Shown one piece after another: positions 9,125 through 16,471 of a stretch of 47,072 nucleotides of DNA (the first letter of the stretch is position 1; each line of letters begins with the position of its first letter). The DNA is from Alphaproteobacteria bacterium (lineage in GTDB: Bacteria; Pseudomonadota; Alphaproteobacteria; ATCC43930; CGMCC-115725). A program made the translations under genes and the position numbers. The notes beneath the pieces were generated by a model. It was not told where the DNA came from and ran no database searches. It was given only the letters and a program-made list of their open reading frames with translations. The DNA is taken from the NCBI GenBank assembly GCA_028866355.1, contig JAGWIH010000001.1, positions 1-47,072 on the forward strand, in the 5' to 3' direction.

Positions 9125-9991
9125 ATGAGGCTCTGCCGCTACAACGACAATCGCATCGGCATCGTCCGCGGCGGCGCGGTGCATGATGTGACCGCGATCG
9201 TCGATGAGCTGCCGGCGCAACGCTATCCGCTGGCGCTCGGCGACCCATTGATCGCACGCCTCGGCACGCTGCGGCCGAAGCTCGAAAAGCTCGCCGACCA
9301 AGCGAAGCCGGTGCCGGTTGCCGCTGTGCGGTTACTCAGTCCGGTCGCCAATCCGTCGAAAATCATCGGCACGCCGGTGAATTATCACGCCCACCGGCTC
9401 GAAGCCGACAAGGACAAGGAGATCGCGGTCTATTCGCCGTCGACCCGCGCGCGGCCGATCGAGGAGCAGGGCCTGTTCCTGAAGGCGATCAGTGCGCTCG
9501 TCGGGCCGGCCGAAGGCGTCGCGGTGCGCTTTCCCGACCGGCGCACCGACCACGAGGCCGAACTTGGCCTGGTCATCGGCAAGCGCGCCGCCAATGTCTC
9601 CGAGGCCGAAGCGCTCGACTATGTCGCTGGCTACGCGATCGCGCTCGACATGGTGGTGCGCGGATCGGAGGACCGCAGCTTCCGCAAATCGATCGATACT
9701 TATGCCGTGCTCGGCCCGTGGCTGGTGACGGTGGACGAAGTCGGTGATTCTTCGAAGCTGACGTTTTCGCTCAAGGTGAACGGCGAAATCCGCCAGGCGT
9801 CGAATACCAGCTTGATGGTGATGAATATTCCGCGCCAGATCGCATGGGCCTCGACCTTCTACACGCTGCTGCCCGGCGACATCATCATGACGGGAACCTG
9901 CGAAGGCGTCGCGCGCGTGGTGCCGGGCGACACGATGACGCTCGAGTTCGAGCGCATCGGCCGGATGGAGGTTCCGGTTCGCGGCGCCTGA
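9125..9991 (+). CDS. Fumarylacetoacetate hydrolase (FAH) family protein
   Basis: A 288-residue FAH-family protein. The metal-binding acidic residues are visible in DHEAELGLVIGK (Glu144, Glu146) and IALDMVVRG (Asp175), followed by RKSIDTYAVLGPWLV and the C-terminal LLPGDIIMTGTCEGV. FAH-fold enzymes hydrolyse or decarboxylate beta-diketo/enol acids at the end of aromatic ring degradation. The DMVVRGSEDRS variant replaces the more common NDVSARD and marks a separate subfamily. I chose the ATG at 9125, which follows AGGGG and begins the family-typical MRLCRYNDNRIGIV; an upstream extension to 8978 is not family-like. It is divergent from the hydrolase operon and likely works with it. Confidence 0.88.
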   Translation: MRLCRYNDNRIGIVRGGAVHDVTAIVDELPAQRYPLALGDPLIARLGTLRPKLEKLADQAKPVPVAAVRLLSPVANPSKIIGTPVNYHAHRLEADKDKEIAVYSPSTRARPIEEQGLFLKAISALVGPAEGVAVRFPDRRTDHEAELGLVIGKRAANVSEAEALDYVAGYAIALDMVVRGSEDRSFRKSIDTYAVLGPWLVTVDEVGDSSKLTFSLKVNGEIRQASNTSLMVMNIPRQIAWASTFYTLLPGDIIMTGTCEGVARVVPGDTMTLEFERIGRMEVPVRGA

Positions 9992-9994
9992 GGA

Positions 9995-10597
9995 TTAGTC
10001 GCCGTGCGCGATCCGGCCGCTGTCCGGATCGACGGCGACTTCGCGCGGGCCGCCGTCCTGCGTCACGTTGGCGACAAATCCCGTACCGGCGGGGCGGATG
10101 GCGTTGACCTGCACGTAGCCGCGATTGGCCAGCACGTTGAGCGCCCGCGTCTCGCGATCGGCGGCTGCGCTCGGTGGCGTGATGCGGCCGGTATCGGGGT
10201 TGATCGTGACGACGTAACTGCCGCGCGGATCATCGACCGTCGCTTCGAAGTTGCGACCGACCCGATGCATGTCGTGAAATTGTCCGTAGCCCGCCGCCGC
10301 CAAATCGTTGAGCGCCGCGACTTCGCGCCGTTGTTCTGCGGTGCTCGACGCCGCCATCGGATGTGATGGCCTAAGCGCTTTTTTCGGCGGCACGGCCGGA
10401 CCGGCGGTCGGATTGATCTGCGACAGCGAACGGGCGTCGGGCATCGGCGTGGCGACAGGCGGTGCCGCCACGTGCGGCGCTGGCGAGATCGGCGTCGGCG
10501 CCGGCTCGATCGGTACGCTCGCCGTCGGTGGATCCGCCATCGCCGTGCCGGCAAATGCCCAGGTCAAGGCGACGGCGATGGTGAAGGCCCGTTTCAT
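9995..10597 (-). CDS. Secreted protein with two PepSY-like repeats
   Basis: A 200-residue exported protein with a signal peptide (MKR, hydrophobic core, cleavage probably after AMA at residue 21). A Pro/Ala-rich spacer follows (about residues 22-90). Then come two homologous ~50-residue units: EVAALNDLAAAGYGQFHDM...VVTINPDTGRI and ETRALNVLANRGYVQVNAI...EVAVDPDSGRI. These resemble PepSY-type modules ('L...GY..V......G..F.......G....V.VDP.TG.I'), which bind or inhibit periplasmic proteases or act as small envelope proteins. I used the ATG at 10597; the same frame runs on to 11122, but that part is antisense to the CBS gene. It is convergent with the FAH gene, with a 3-base gap. The specific function is unknown. 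Confidence 0.78.
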   Translation of the reverse strand: MKRAFTIAVALTWAFAGTAMADPPTASVPIEPAPTPISPAPHVAAPPVATPMPDARSLSQINPTAGPAVPPKKALRPSHPMAASSTAEQRREVAALNDLAAAGYGQFHDMHRVGRNFEATVDDPRGSYVVTINPDTGRITPPSAAADRETRALNVLANRGYVQVNAIRPAGTGFVANVTQDGGPREVAVDPDSGRIAHGD

Positions 10598-10717
10598 GGC
10601 GCGCTCCTCGCGGCGGCATACGGTCGGGTGCCGACCGCTCAAATTTGGCTCAATTGTAGGATTTTCGCGTAATTCTCGACAAGGCGGCCTATGACCAAAC
10701 TGTGGCCGGCCGCTTGG

Positions 10718-10747
10718 TTGGGCTGAACCTGAATTTGGCGTTATAAT
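10718..10747 (+). promoter_or_regulatory. Candidate sigma-70-type promoter of the CBS-domain gene
   Basis: TTGGGC and a perfect TATAAT are separated by 18 bases, in an AT-richer stretch rare for this window. The predicted start of transcription is about 66 bases before the CBS gene ATG. This was found by eye and is not tested. Confidence 0.45.
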
Positions 10748-10820
10748 TCCAATAAACCGGGAGAAGCGGTTCGTCCGCTGCGCCGGCGCGAATCGCTCCA
10801 GCTCAACGTGGAGGGTCGCC

Positions 10821-11255
10821 ATGAACGTGAACGACATTCTCAAAGCCAAAGGCCGGGACGTTGCGACGGTCGCGCCCGACGCCACCGTAACGGACGCGGC
10901 GCGGTTGCTGCATCGTCGTGGCATTGGTGCGCTCGTTGTCAGTGCCGACGGCAATCGTTTGGACGGTATCCTGTCCGAACGCGACATCGTGCATGCGCTC
11001 TCGGCGCAGGGCGCGGCGGTGCTCGACAGGCGGGTTGCCGAATTGATGACGCGCCGCGTCGTCACCTGCACGCCGAACGACACGATCGCCGAGCTTATGG
11101 GCGAAATGACGCGCCGTCGCATCCGTCATCTGCCGGTTGTCGATCGCGGCCGTCTCGCCGGGCTCGTCAGCATCGGCGATGTTGTGAAGAGCCGGCTCGA
11201 AGAAATGGAATCCGAAACCACGTCGCTCCGACAATTCATCGCCGGCGCGGCCTAG
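10821..11255 (+). CDS. CBS-domain pair protein
   Basis: A 144-residue cytosolic protein made of two CBS domains: about residues 5-62 (VATVAPDATVTDAARLL, SERDIVHAL) and 72-128 (VVTCTPNDTIAELMGEM, IRHLPVVD, LAGLVSIGDVVK). CBS pairs bind adenosine nucleotides (AMP/ATP, NAD or S-adenosyl compounds) and act as energy or redox sensors. Stand-alone versions are common in alphaproteobacteria and often stress-linked. The ATG follows a GGAGG-type site and a good TATAAT-type promoter at 10718-10747. It is divergent from the PepSY-like gene and convergent with the Gly-rich gene. The partner protein is unknown. Confidence 0.92.
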   Translation: MNVNDILKAKGRDVATVAPDATVTDAARLLHRRGIGALVVSADGNRLDGILSERDIVHALSAQGAAVLDRRVAELMTRRVVTCTPNDTIAELMGEMTRRRIRHLPVVDRGRLAGLVSIGDVVKSRLEEMESETTSLRQFIAGAA

Positions 11256-11267
11256 GACGCGAAAAAC

Positions 11268-11295
11268 GGCGCCGCGCGAGATATCGCGCGGCGCC
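11268..11295 (-). terminator. Rho-independent terminator of the Gly-rich protein gene
   Basis: A perfect 12-base stem GGCGCCGCGCGA / TCGCGCGGCGCC with a GATA loop lies between two convergent genes. On the minus strand the hairpin is followed within 1-2 bases by TTTTT (AAAAA at 11262-11266 on the plus strand), so it should terminate the gene ending at 11322. On the plus strand no T-run follows, although the same hairpin may slow transcription from the CBS gene. Confidence 0.8.
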
Positions 11296-11321
11296 GCCCG
11301 AAGTTAAGTGCGGCTTTCCGA

Positions 11322-11717
11322 CTAGTGTCCGCCGGTACCGACGCCGCCGCTGGCGCCCGCACCAACATTGCCGCCGATGCCGGATTGACCCTGCGCGTTC
11401 ACACTGCTGCGCGTGTTTCCGGTCAGCCCGGGGTCGCCGTTGATATTGCCTTTCAGCCCGGCGTCGCCGCCGGTATTGCCGGTTAGACCTGGATCACCAG
11501 AGACGTTGCCGTTGATCCCGGCCTTCGCACCCGTGGATGCGCCTGCGCCGTTGACGCCGACGCCAGCATTGACGCCGGCCCCGCCGCTGCTTTGAGCGAA
11601 ACAGGGCGTCACGCCAACGGCGCTGCCGTGCGACGAGAAGCTTGGCAGGAAGAGGATCGTTGCCAACGCCGTCGCGCCGGCGATGGTGAGCTTAGTCACG
11701 CGGTGATTCGTCTTCAT
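11322..11717 (-). CDS. Secreted Gly/Asn-rich repeat protein
   Basis: A 131-residue protein with a long signal peptide (about 41 residues, ending CFAQ) and a mature part composed almost entirely of Gly, Asn, Ala, Ser, Asp and Thr. Imperfect tandem units of ~11-12 residues are visible: GDPGLTGNT occurs twice and GDAGLKGN once, flanked by NAGVGVNGAG-like runs. No catalytic motif or cysteine pattern is present in the mature part. Such low-complexity exported proteins can be cell-surface or matrix components, but nothing proves that here. The transcript has a strong terminator at 11268-11295, supporting a real, separately expressed gene. A Pro-rich frame on the opposite strand is a shadow of the repeats. 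Confidence 0.7.
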   Translation of the reverse strand: MKTNHRVTKLTIAGATALATILFLPSFSSHGSAVGVTPCFAQSSGGAGVNAGVGVNGAGASTGAKAGINGNVSGDPGLTGNTGGDAGLKGNINGDPGLTGNTRSSVNAQGQSGIGGNVGAGASGGVGTGGH

Positions 11718-11918
11718 GATCGGATTACCTCCACGGTCGTTGCACGGACGATTTCCAGACGGTGAAACAGACGCTAAAAAAGGCGGCGCGCAGAGCGCGC
11801 TGACCGAGCTGCCGGTGGGGGGAGGATCGGCAGGGCGGCCGGGGCACGCTCTACGCGTCTAGGCTCGATATAACTCGGCTCTTGGGCAACCAAAGGGCGA
11901 AATGATGCCGCACAGATT

Positions 11919-11935
11919 GGTCACGCCGTGTGACC
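11919..11935. repeat. Inverted repeat GGTCAC-N5-GTGACC
   Basis: A perfect 6-base inverted repeat with a 5-base spacer in the 248-base gap between the glycosyltransferase stop (11966) and the Gly-rich gene start (11717). Its size and symmetry suit a dimeric regulator. It lies about 200 bases upstream of the Gly-rich gene. Confidence 0.4.
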
Positions 11936-11965
11936 GGATTCGGGCGATTCATGCCGTTGCGGCCT

Positions 11966-13018
11966 TCAGCCGACGACACGCAGCCGCGGCTTCGCAGTGG
12001 TGACCATCAGGTTGTAGATGGCTTCGTAATCGCGGGCCATGCGGCGCGCGGTGAAGCGCTCTTCGAAGCGACGGCGGATCTTGTCGCGCGGCAGGCGGTC
12101 GATTTTATGCACGGCCGCCGCGGCCGCCTCTTCATCGGCGACGATGAAGCCCGTCACGCCGTCTTCGACGATTTCGGATACCGAACCGCTGTCATAGGCG
12201 ATCACGGGCGTGCCGCACGCCATCGCTTCGATCATCACCAGGCCGAACGGTTCCGGCCAGTCGATCGGCATCAGCAACGCCTTTGCGCCGCTGAGAAACT
12301 CGGATTTTTCGCCGTCGCCGATCTCGCCGATAAATTCGATGTCGGGCCGAGCGAAAAGCGGTTTGATCTCACGCGCGAAATAGTCGCGGTCAACGCGGTC
12401 CACTTTCGCCGCGACTCGCAAGGGCGTTTTCGCCAGCGCCGCGATGCGGACGGCACGGTCGATGCCTTTTTCCGGCGAAATTCGGCCGAGCACCGCCAGA
12501 TATTCCGGGTCGATCGGCAGCGGCGTCAGCAGACCTTCCGGCAATCCGTGCTGCACGGTCCGCGCCCAATTTGCGTTCGGCACGGGCTTACGTTGCGCAT
12601 CCGAAATCGACACCACGGGAACGTCACTGAACGTCTCGAAAACCGCCTGATGCTCGTTCAGATCGAGCCGCCCATGCAAGGTCGTCAGGAACGGGGTGGT
12701 CTGCCGCGAGAATAGGGAAAACGGAAAGTAGTCAAGATGGAAATGGAGCAAGTCAAACTCGGCCGCGCGCCGGCGAACACGCTCCAGCATGACCATGTGC
12801 AACGCGATCGGATCGCGTATCGAGCTGTCGAGCCGTAACGCCCGCTGCGACATCGGTTCGAGCTTGGCCGCGGTCATGGAATCGCCGCTGGCGAACAGCG
12901 TCACGTCGTGCCCGAGCGCCACGAGCTCCTCGGTCAGCCACGAGACGACGCGTTCGGTCCCCCCATAGAATTTCGGCGGGATCGCCTCCGTCAGTGGCGC
13001 GATCTGGGCAATACGCAT
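11966..13018 (-). CDS. Glycosyltransferase family 4 protein
   Basis: A 350-residue GT-B glycosyltransferase. The acceptor domain begins MRIAQIAPLTEAIPPKFYGGTERVV-like with a Gly-rich loop (YGGTERV). The donor domain contains LGRISPEKGIDRAVRIA and the GT4 E-x7-E signature in PEPFGLVMIEAMACGTPVIA. The start at 13018 gives the normal family N-terminus and is preceded by GGAGG; an upstream extension to 13222 is not family-like. It is divergent from the ABC exporter gene, with 203 bases between them. Its place next to an exporter, trehalose-phosphatase and sugar-nucleotide genes suggests synthesis of a surface or periplasmic glycan. Donor and acceptor are unknown. Confidence 0.9.
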   Translation of the reverse strand: MRIAQIAPLTEAIPPKFYGGTERVVSWLTEELVALGHDVTLFASGDSMTAAKLEPMSQRALRLDSSIRDPIALHMVMLERVRRRAAEFDLLHFHLDYFPFSLFSRQTTPFLTTLHGRLDLNEHQAVFETFSDVPVVSISDAQRKPVPNANWARTVQHGLPEGLLTPLPIDPEYLAVLGRISPEKGIDRAVRIAALAKTPLRVAAKVDRVDRDYFAREIKPLFARPDIEFIGEIGDGEKSEFLSGAKALLMPIDWPEPFGLVMIEAMACGTPVIAYDSGSVSEIVEDGVTGFIVADEEAAAAAVHKIDRLPRDKIRRRFEERFTARRMARDYEAIYNLMVTTAKPRLRVVG

Positions 13019-13221
13019 CGGGAAACCTCCGTTCAAAATCACGACGAATGCGGAAGAGCAAAGCAGGCGAGCGCCGTAACCCTTCTCGTTTTGTGTCGGC
13101 AGTAATGTCGCTACCGAAAACGGCGTATTTCGGGCATCGGCCAAAAACGCGGATTTGTCACAGCGGTTCCGGTCGCAACCGCCCATCATTTGAACACGAT
13201 CATCATCCACGTTTCGCGCCA

Positions 13222-14985
13222 ATGAACCCGATCACCACCTATGCTTCCCGTCCTCTGGCTTTCTTTTGGCGCTACGTAACCAGGCGCCCTATTGGGCATA
13301 TCGCGATTTTCCTGTCCGTGCTGGTGGCCGTCAGCTGTTCAGTCAGCCAGCAATACGGCGTCAAGTTTCTTGTCGACACTTTGGCGTCCGGCCCCGCGGC
13401 GGCACATTTATGGCAAGCATTCGCGCTGTTGGTCGCACTGGTCGCCGCGGACAATCTGCTGTGGCGCGTCGGCGGCTTCATAGCCAGTCGGACATTCGTC
13501 GCTGTCACCGGCGACATTCGCAGCGACCTGTTCCGTCACCTTACCGGCCACGCTCCGCACTTCTTCAATGAGCGGCTACCCGGCATGTTGAGCGGCCGCA
13601 TCACCGCAACGTCGAATGCGGTCTTCACGGTCGAAAACATGTTCATGTGGAACGTGTTGCCACCGTGCCTCGCCACCCTGGGCGCGATCGGCTACCTCGC
13701 GTTGGTCAGCCCGGTGATGACGGCAACCATTGCAGCAGTCGCTGCCCTGCTCGTCGTCATCTTGTTCCGCCTGGCGGCCGCTGGCACGCCGTTGCATCGC
13801 GGCTTTGCCGATAAAGCGGCGCGCGTCGATGGCGAGATGGTCGACGTCATCGGCAATATGCAATTGGTGCGCGCGTTCGGCGGGCTCGCGCGCGAGCACC
13901 GGCGATTCGAGGCTGCGGTCGGACAGGAAATGACGGCGCGCCGCAAAAGTCTGTTCTATCTCGAAAAGCTCCGGCTCATCCATGCCGTCATCACCATCAT
14001 TCTGACCCTCGTTCTGCTCGGTTGGGCGCTGCTGATGTGGCAACACGGCGCGGCGACCACCGGCGACGTCGTTCTCGTCTGCACTCTCGGCTTCACCATT
14101 TTGCACGCCACCCGCGACCTTGCGGTCGCGCTCGTCGACGTGACGCAGCACATGGCCCGTCTGAGCGAAGCGATCGAGACGCTATTGGTGCCACATGCGC
14201 TGACCGACCATCCGGAGGCGGCGGTCTTCCGTCCGGTCGGCCACGGTGTCGTCTTCGATCGCGTGTCGTTTGCGTACCCGGACGGACGCACCGTATTCCG
14301 CGATTTCAATCTCCGCTTCGCGGCCGGCCGCCGCACCGGCCTGGTCGGCGCTTCCGGCGGCGGCAAGTCGACGATCTTCATGCTGCTCCAGCGCTTTCAT
14401 GCCGTGCAGGGCGGCCGCATCATGATCGACGGCCAAGATATCGCCCGGTTGAAAGAAGACAGCTTGCGCGACGCCATCGCCTATGTACCGCAAGATCTGT
14501 CGATGCTGCACCGTTCTGTTCTCGAGAACATCCGATACGGCCGGCCGGACGCGAGCGACGCCGATGTCGCTGCCGCGGCGCGCGCCGCGTTGTGCGACGA
14601 TTTTATCTCGGCCTTGCCGCAAGGTATCGCAACGCTCGTCGGCGAACGCGGCGTCATGCTGTCCGGTGGTCAACGCCAGCGCATTGCCATCGCGCGCGCC
14701 TTGCTCAAGGATTCACCGATCCTGCTGCTCGACGAGGCGACATCGTCGCTCGATCCGGAATCAGAGGAAATCGTGCGCACGGCACTCGATCGGTTGATGC
14801 GCGGCCGCACCGTGATCGCCATTGCTCATCGTCTCGCAACGCTGCGCGGGTTCGATCGTATCGTCGTACTCGACAAAGGTCGCGTCCTCCAAGACGGCAC
14901 GCCGCACGATTTGTCGCGCCGCGACGGCCCCTACCGCGATCTGCTCATGCGCGAAATGACCCGTCTCGGTCAGCGCGCCGCCTAG
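13222..14985 (+). CDS. ABC exporter, fused permease and ATPase (half-transporter)
   Basis: A 587-residue type IV ABC exporter half-molecule that should work as a homodimer. The first ~320 residues hold the six-helix transmembrane domain (for example HIAIFLSVLVAVSCSV, GYLALVSPVMTATIAA, AVITIILTLVLLGWALLM). The ATPase has Walker A GASGGGKST (376-384), the signature LSGGQRQR (from 480), Walker B ILLLDEATSSLD (around 500-510) and the H-loop IAHR (His536). I used the ATG at 13222, since the frame upstream is antisense to the glycosyltransferase gene and not transporter-like. Neighbouring GT4 and sugar genes suggest export of a glycan or lipid-linked compound, but family members also export lipids and peptides. 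Its stop overlaps the otsB stop by 4 bases. Confidence 0.9.
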   Translation: MNPITTYASRPLAFFWRYVTRRPIGHIAIFLSVLVAVSCSVSQQYGVKFLVDTLASGPAAAHLWQAFALLVALVAADNLLWRVGGFIASRTFVAVTGDIRSDLFRHLTGHAPHFFNERLPGMLSGRITATSNAVFTVENMFMWNVLPPCLATLGAIGYLALVSPVMTATIAAVAALLVVILFRLAAAGTPLHRGFADKAARVDGEMVDVIGNMQLVRAFGGLAREHRRFEAAVGQEMTARRKSLFYLEKLRLIHAVITIILTLVLLGWALLMWQHGAATTGDVVLVCTLGFTILHATRDLAVALVDVTQHMARLSEAIETLLVPHALTDHPEAAVFRPVGHGVVFDRVSFAYPDGRTVFRDFNLRFAAGRRTGLVGASGGGKSTIFMLLQRFHAVQGGRIMIDGQDIARLKEDSLRDAIAYVPQDLSMLHRSVLENIRYGRPDASDADVAAAARAALCDDFISALPQGIATLVGERGVMLSGGQRQRIAIARALLKDSPILLLDEATSSLDPESEEIVRTALDRLMRGRTVIAIAHRLATLRGFDRIVVLDKGRVLQDGTPHDLSRRDGPYRDLLMREMTRLGQRAA

Positions 14986-15737
14986 GTCGCGGCGAGGAAG
15001 GCGTCAAGCCAGCGGATTACGCTGGCGACGCTGTCGAGCCGATAGCGCGCGATGCTCTCGCCGCCGCCAACATGGATTGCGATTCCATCCAACCGATTGG
15101 CGACTGCGAACCCTGCTTCGTCCGTCCAATCGTCGCCGACGAAGATCGGTCGCTTGCCGCGGAATTCAGGCTCGGCGAAAAATGTCTCCACGGCGTGACC
15201 CTTGTCGGTGCCACGTGGGCGCAGTTCAACCACCATCTTGCCGGTCAGCATCATCAGCTGATTTTCGGACAGCAGAACGGCCCGTTCGGCGACGCGCCGG
15301 CAGGTGTCGGCAAGCTCGGGCCGGTCGCGATAGTGGATGGCAATGGCCAGGCCTTTGTCTTCGATAGTTGCGCCCGGCGTTAAGGCCGCAAATTGATGAA
15401 TCACCGGCCAGATGCGTTCGAGCGCCGGGTCGGTCCGCGGCCGATGGATGACGCCGCCTGCGCTACGGCGTTCCAGGCCGTGATTGCCCGCCGCGGCGCC
15501 GGTATAGCCGGCAAGCCGGCCCGTAAGATCGGCGAGCGGACGGCCGCTGATCACGGCGAGTGCGCCATCGAGTCTGGCAGCGATGCGTTGCAGCAACGCA
15601 GGCAAATCCGATGCGACCGCGATGCGGTCGGGCGCGCCGGCGATCTCGACCAACGTGCCGTCGAAATCGGTGAACAGCGCGTCGCCGCGCGCCAGCAGCG
15701 GCGGGTGCAGTGCGGCGGTCGTGCTGGGGGCGATCAC
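14982..15737 (-). CDS. otsB: Trehalose-6-phosphate phosphatase
   Basis: A 251-residue HAD-superfamily phosphatase that removes phosphate from trehalose-6-phosphate. HAD motif I is FTDFDGTLVE (Asp24 nucleophile, Asp26), motif II is in LAVISGRPL, and the C-terminal GDDWTDEAGF carries the Mg-binding aspartates. The cap-domain motifs GNHGLE and ELRPRGTDKGHAVE fit OtsB. I prefer the GTG at 15737 because GAGGA lies 7 bases upstream; TTG at 15740 is an alternative. The synthase OtsA is not in the window. It is divergent from the sigma factor gene. Trehalose production would suit an osmotic or desiccation response, in line with the stress-type neighbours. Confidence 0.9.
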   Translation of the reverse strand: MIAPSTTAALHPPLLARGDALFTDFDGTLVEIAGAPDRIAVASDLPALLQRIAARLDGALAVISGRPLADLTGRLAGYTGAAAGNHGLERRSAGGVIHRPRTDPALERIWPVIHQFAALTPGATIEDKGLAIAIHYRDRPELADTCRRVAERAVLLSENQLMMLTGKMVVELRPRGTDKGHAVETFFAEPEFRGKRPIFVGDDWTDEAGFAVANRLDGIAIHVGGGESIARYRLDSVASVIRWLDAFLAAT

Positions 15738-15888
15738 CAACGGTTCCTCGCCATGGTCATGAGCGCGATCCGAACGGCCAATTGTGGCGGATTTCGGACG
15801 CGCGTTGATACGGCGTGCAGCGCGGTTTTGTCACGAGTTGAGCCGCGCCGCACGCGGTATTTGTGCCGTTCGAGATGGACATCAGCGG

Positions 15889-16431
15889 ATGAATACGACT
15901 CTCGAACGATCGATCCGGCAGTACATCACCGGTTTGCGGCGCTACGCGCGTACGTTGGTCGGACGCGCCGACGACGCCGATGAACTCGTCCAGGAATGTC
16001 TTGTGCGTGCGATTGCAGGGACGCGACTGTGGACGCGGATCCGCGATCCGCGCGCCTATTTATTCGCCATTATGCACAACGTCTATGTCGACTGGCTCGC
16101 AGTGCGGCGGCGGCAGAAAAGCTATATCGAGTTGCAGCTTGCTGTTCACGTCGGCCAATCATGCACGGAGGCACAGATGGTAGCGGTGGAGACCAAGGAC
16201 CTCGAACGCGCATTGTCGTACCTTCCGCACGAACAGCGTGAAGTCGTGTTGATGGTCGGGCTCGAGGGCATGAGCTATCAGCAGACCGCCGAGGCTCTGG
16301 ACATACCGGTCGGCACGGTCATGTCGCGCTTGTCGCGCGGCCGCGCAACGCTTCGCCATCTCACCGATGGCAAGAAGCGCATGCCGGCGCTGCCGACGCC
16401 GGTGCGGCACAGTTATCTGCGGGTCGTCTGA
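15889..16431 (+). CDS. ECF-type RNA polymerase sigma factor
   Basis: A 180-residue sigma-70 family protein with only regions 2 and 4. Region 2 (about 12-80) includes RYARTLVGRADDADELVQECLVRA and the DPRAYLFAIMHNVYVDW segment. Region 4 (about 105-160) includes LPHEQREVVLMVGLEGMSY, then the helix-turn-helix QQTAEALDIPVGTVMSRLSRGRATL. This is the group IV (extracytoplasmic function) layout. The ATG at 15889 gives the correct N-terminus. No anti-sigma gene follows directly: the next plus-strand gene, at about 19048, is an anti-sigma-like membrane protein, with two minus-strand sugar genes in between. The promoter it recognises is unknown. A TTTTGTCAC element lies about 55 bases upstream of its start. 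Confidence 0.92.
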   Translation: MNTTLERSIRQYITGLRRYARTLVGRADDADELVQECLVRAIAGTRLWTRIRDPRAYLFAIMHNVYVDWLAVRRRQKSYIELQLAVHVGQSCTEAQMVAVETKDLERALSYLPHEQREVVLMVGLEGMSYQQTAEALDIPVGTVMSRLSRGRATLRHLTDGKKRMPALPTPVRHSYLRVV

Positions 16432-16471
16432 AGCACGACCGTCGCCGGGCCGCTCGGCGGCCAGCCGCAAG

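Noticed and set aside
14022..15383. A 453-codon plus-strand frame across the ABC exporter and otsB
   Set aside because: It is Arg-rich and overlaps two well-supported genes in other frames.
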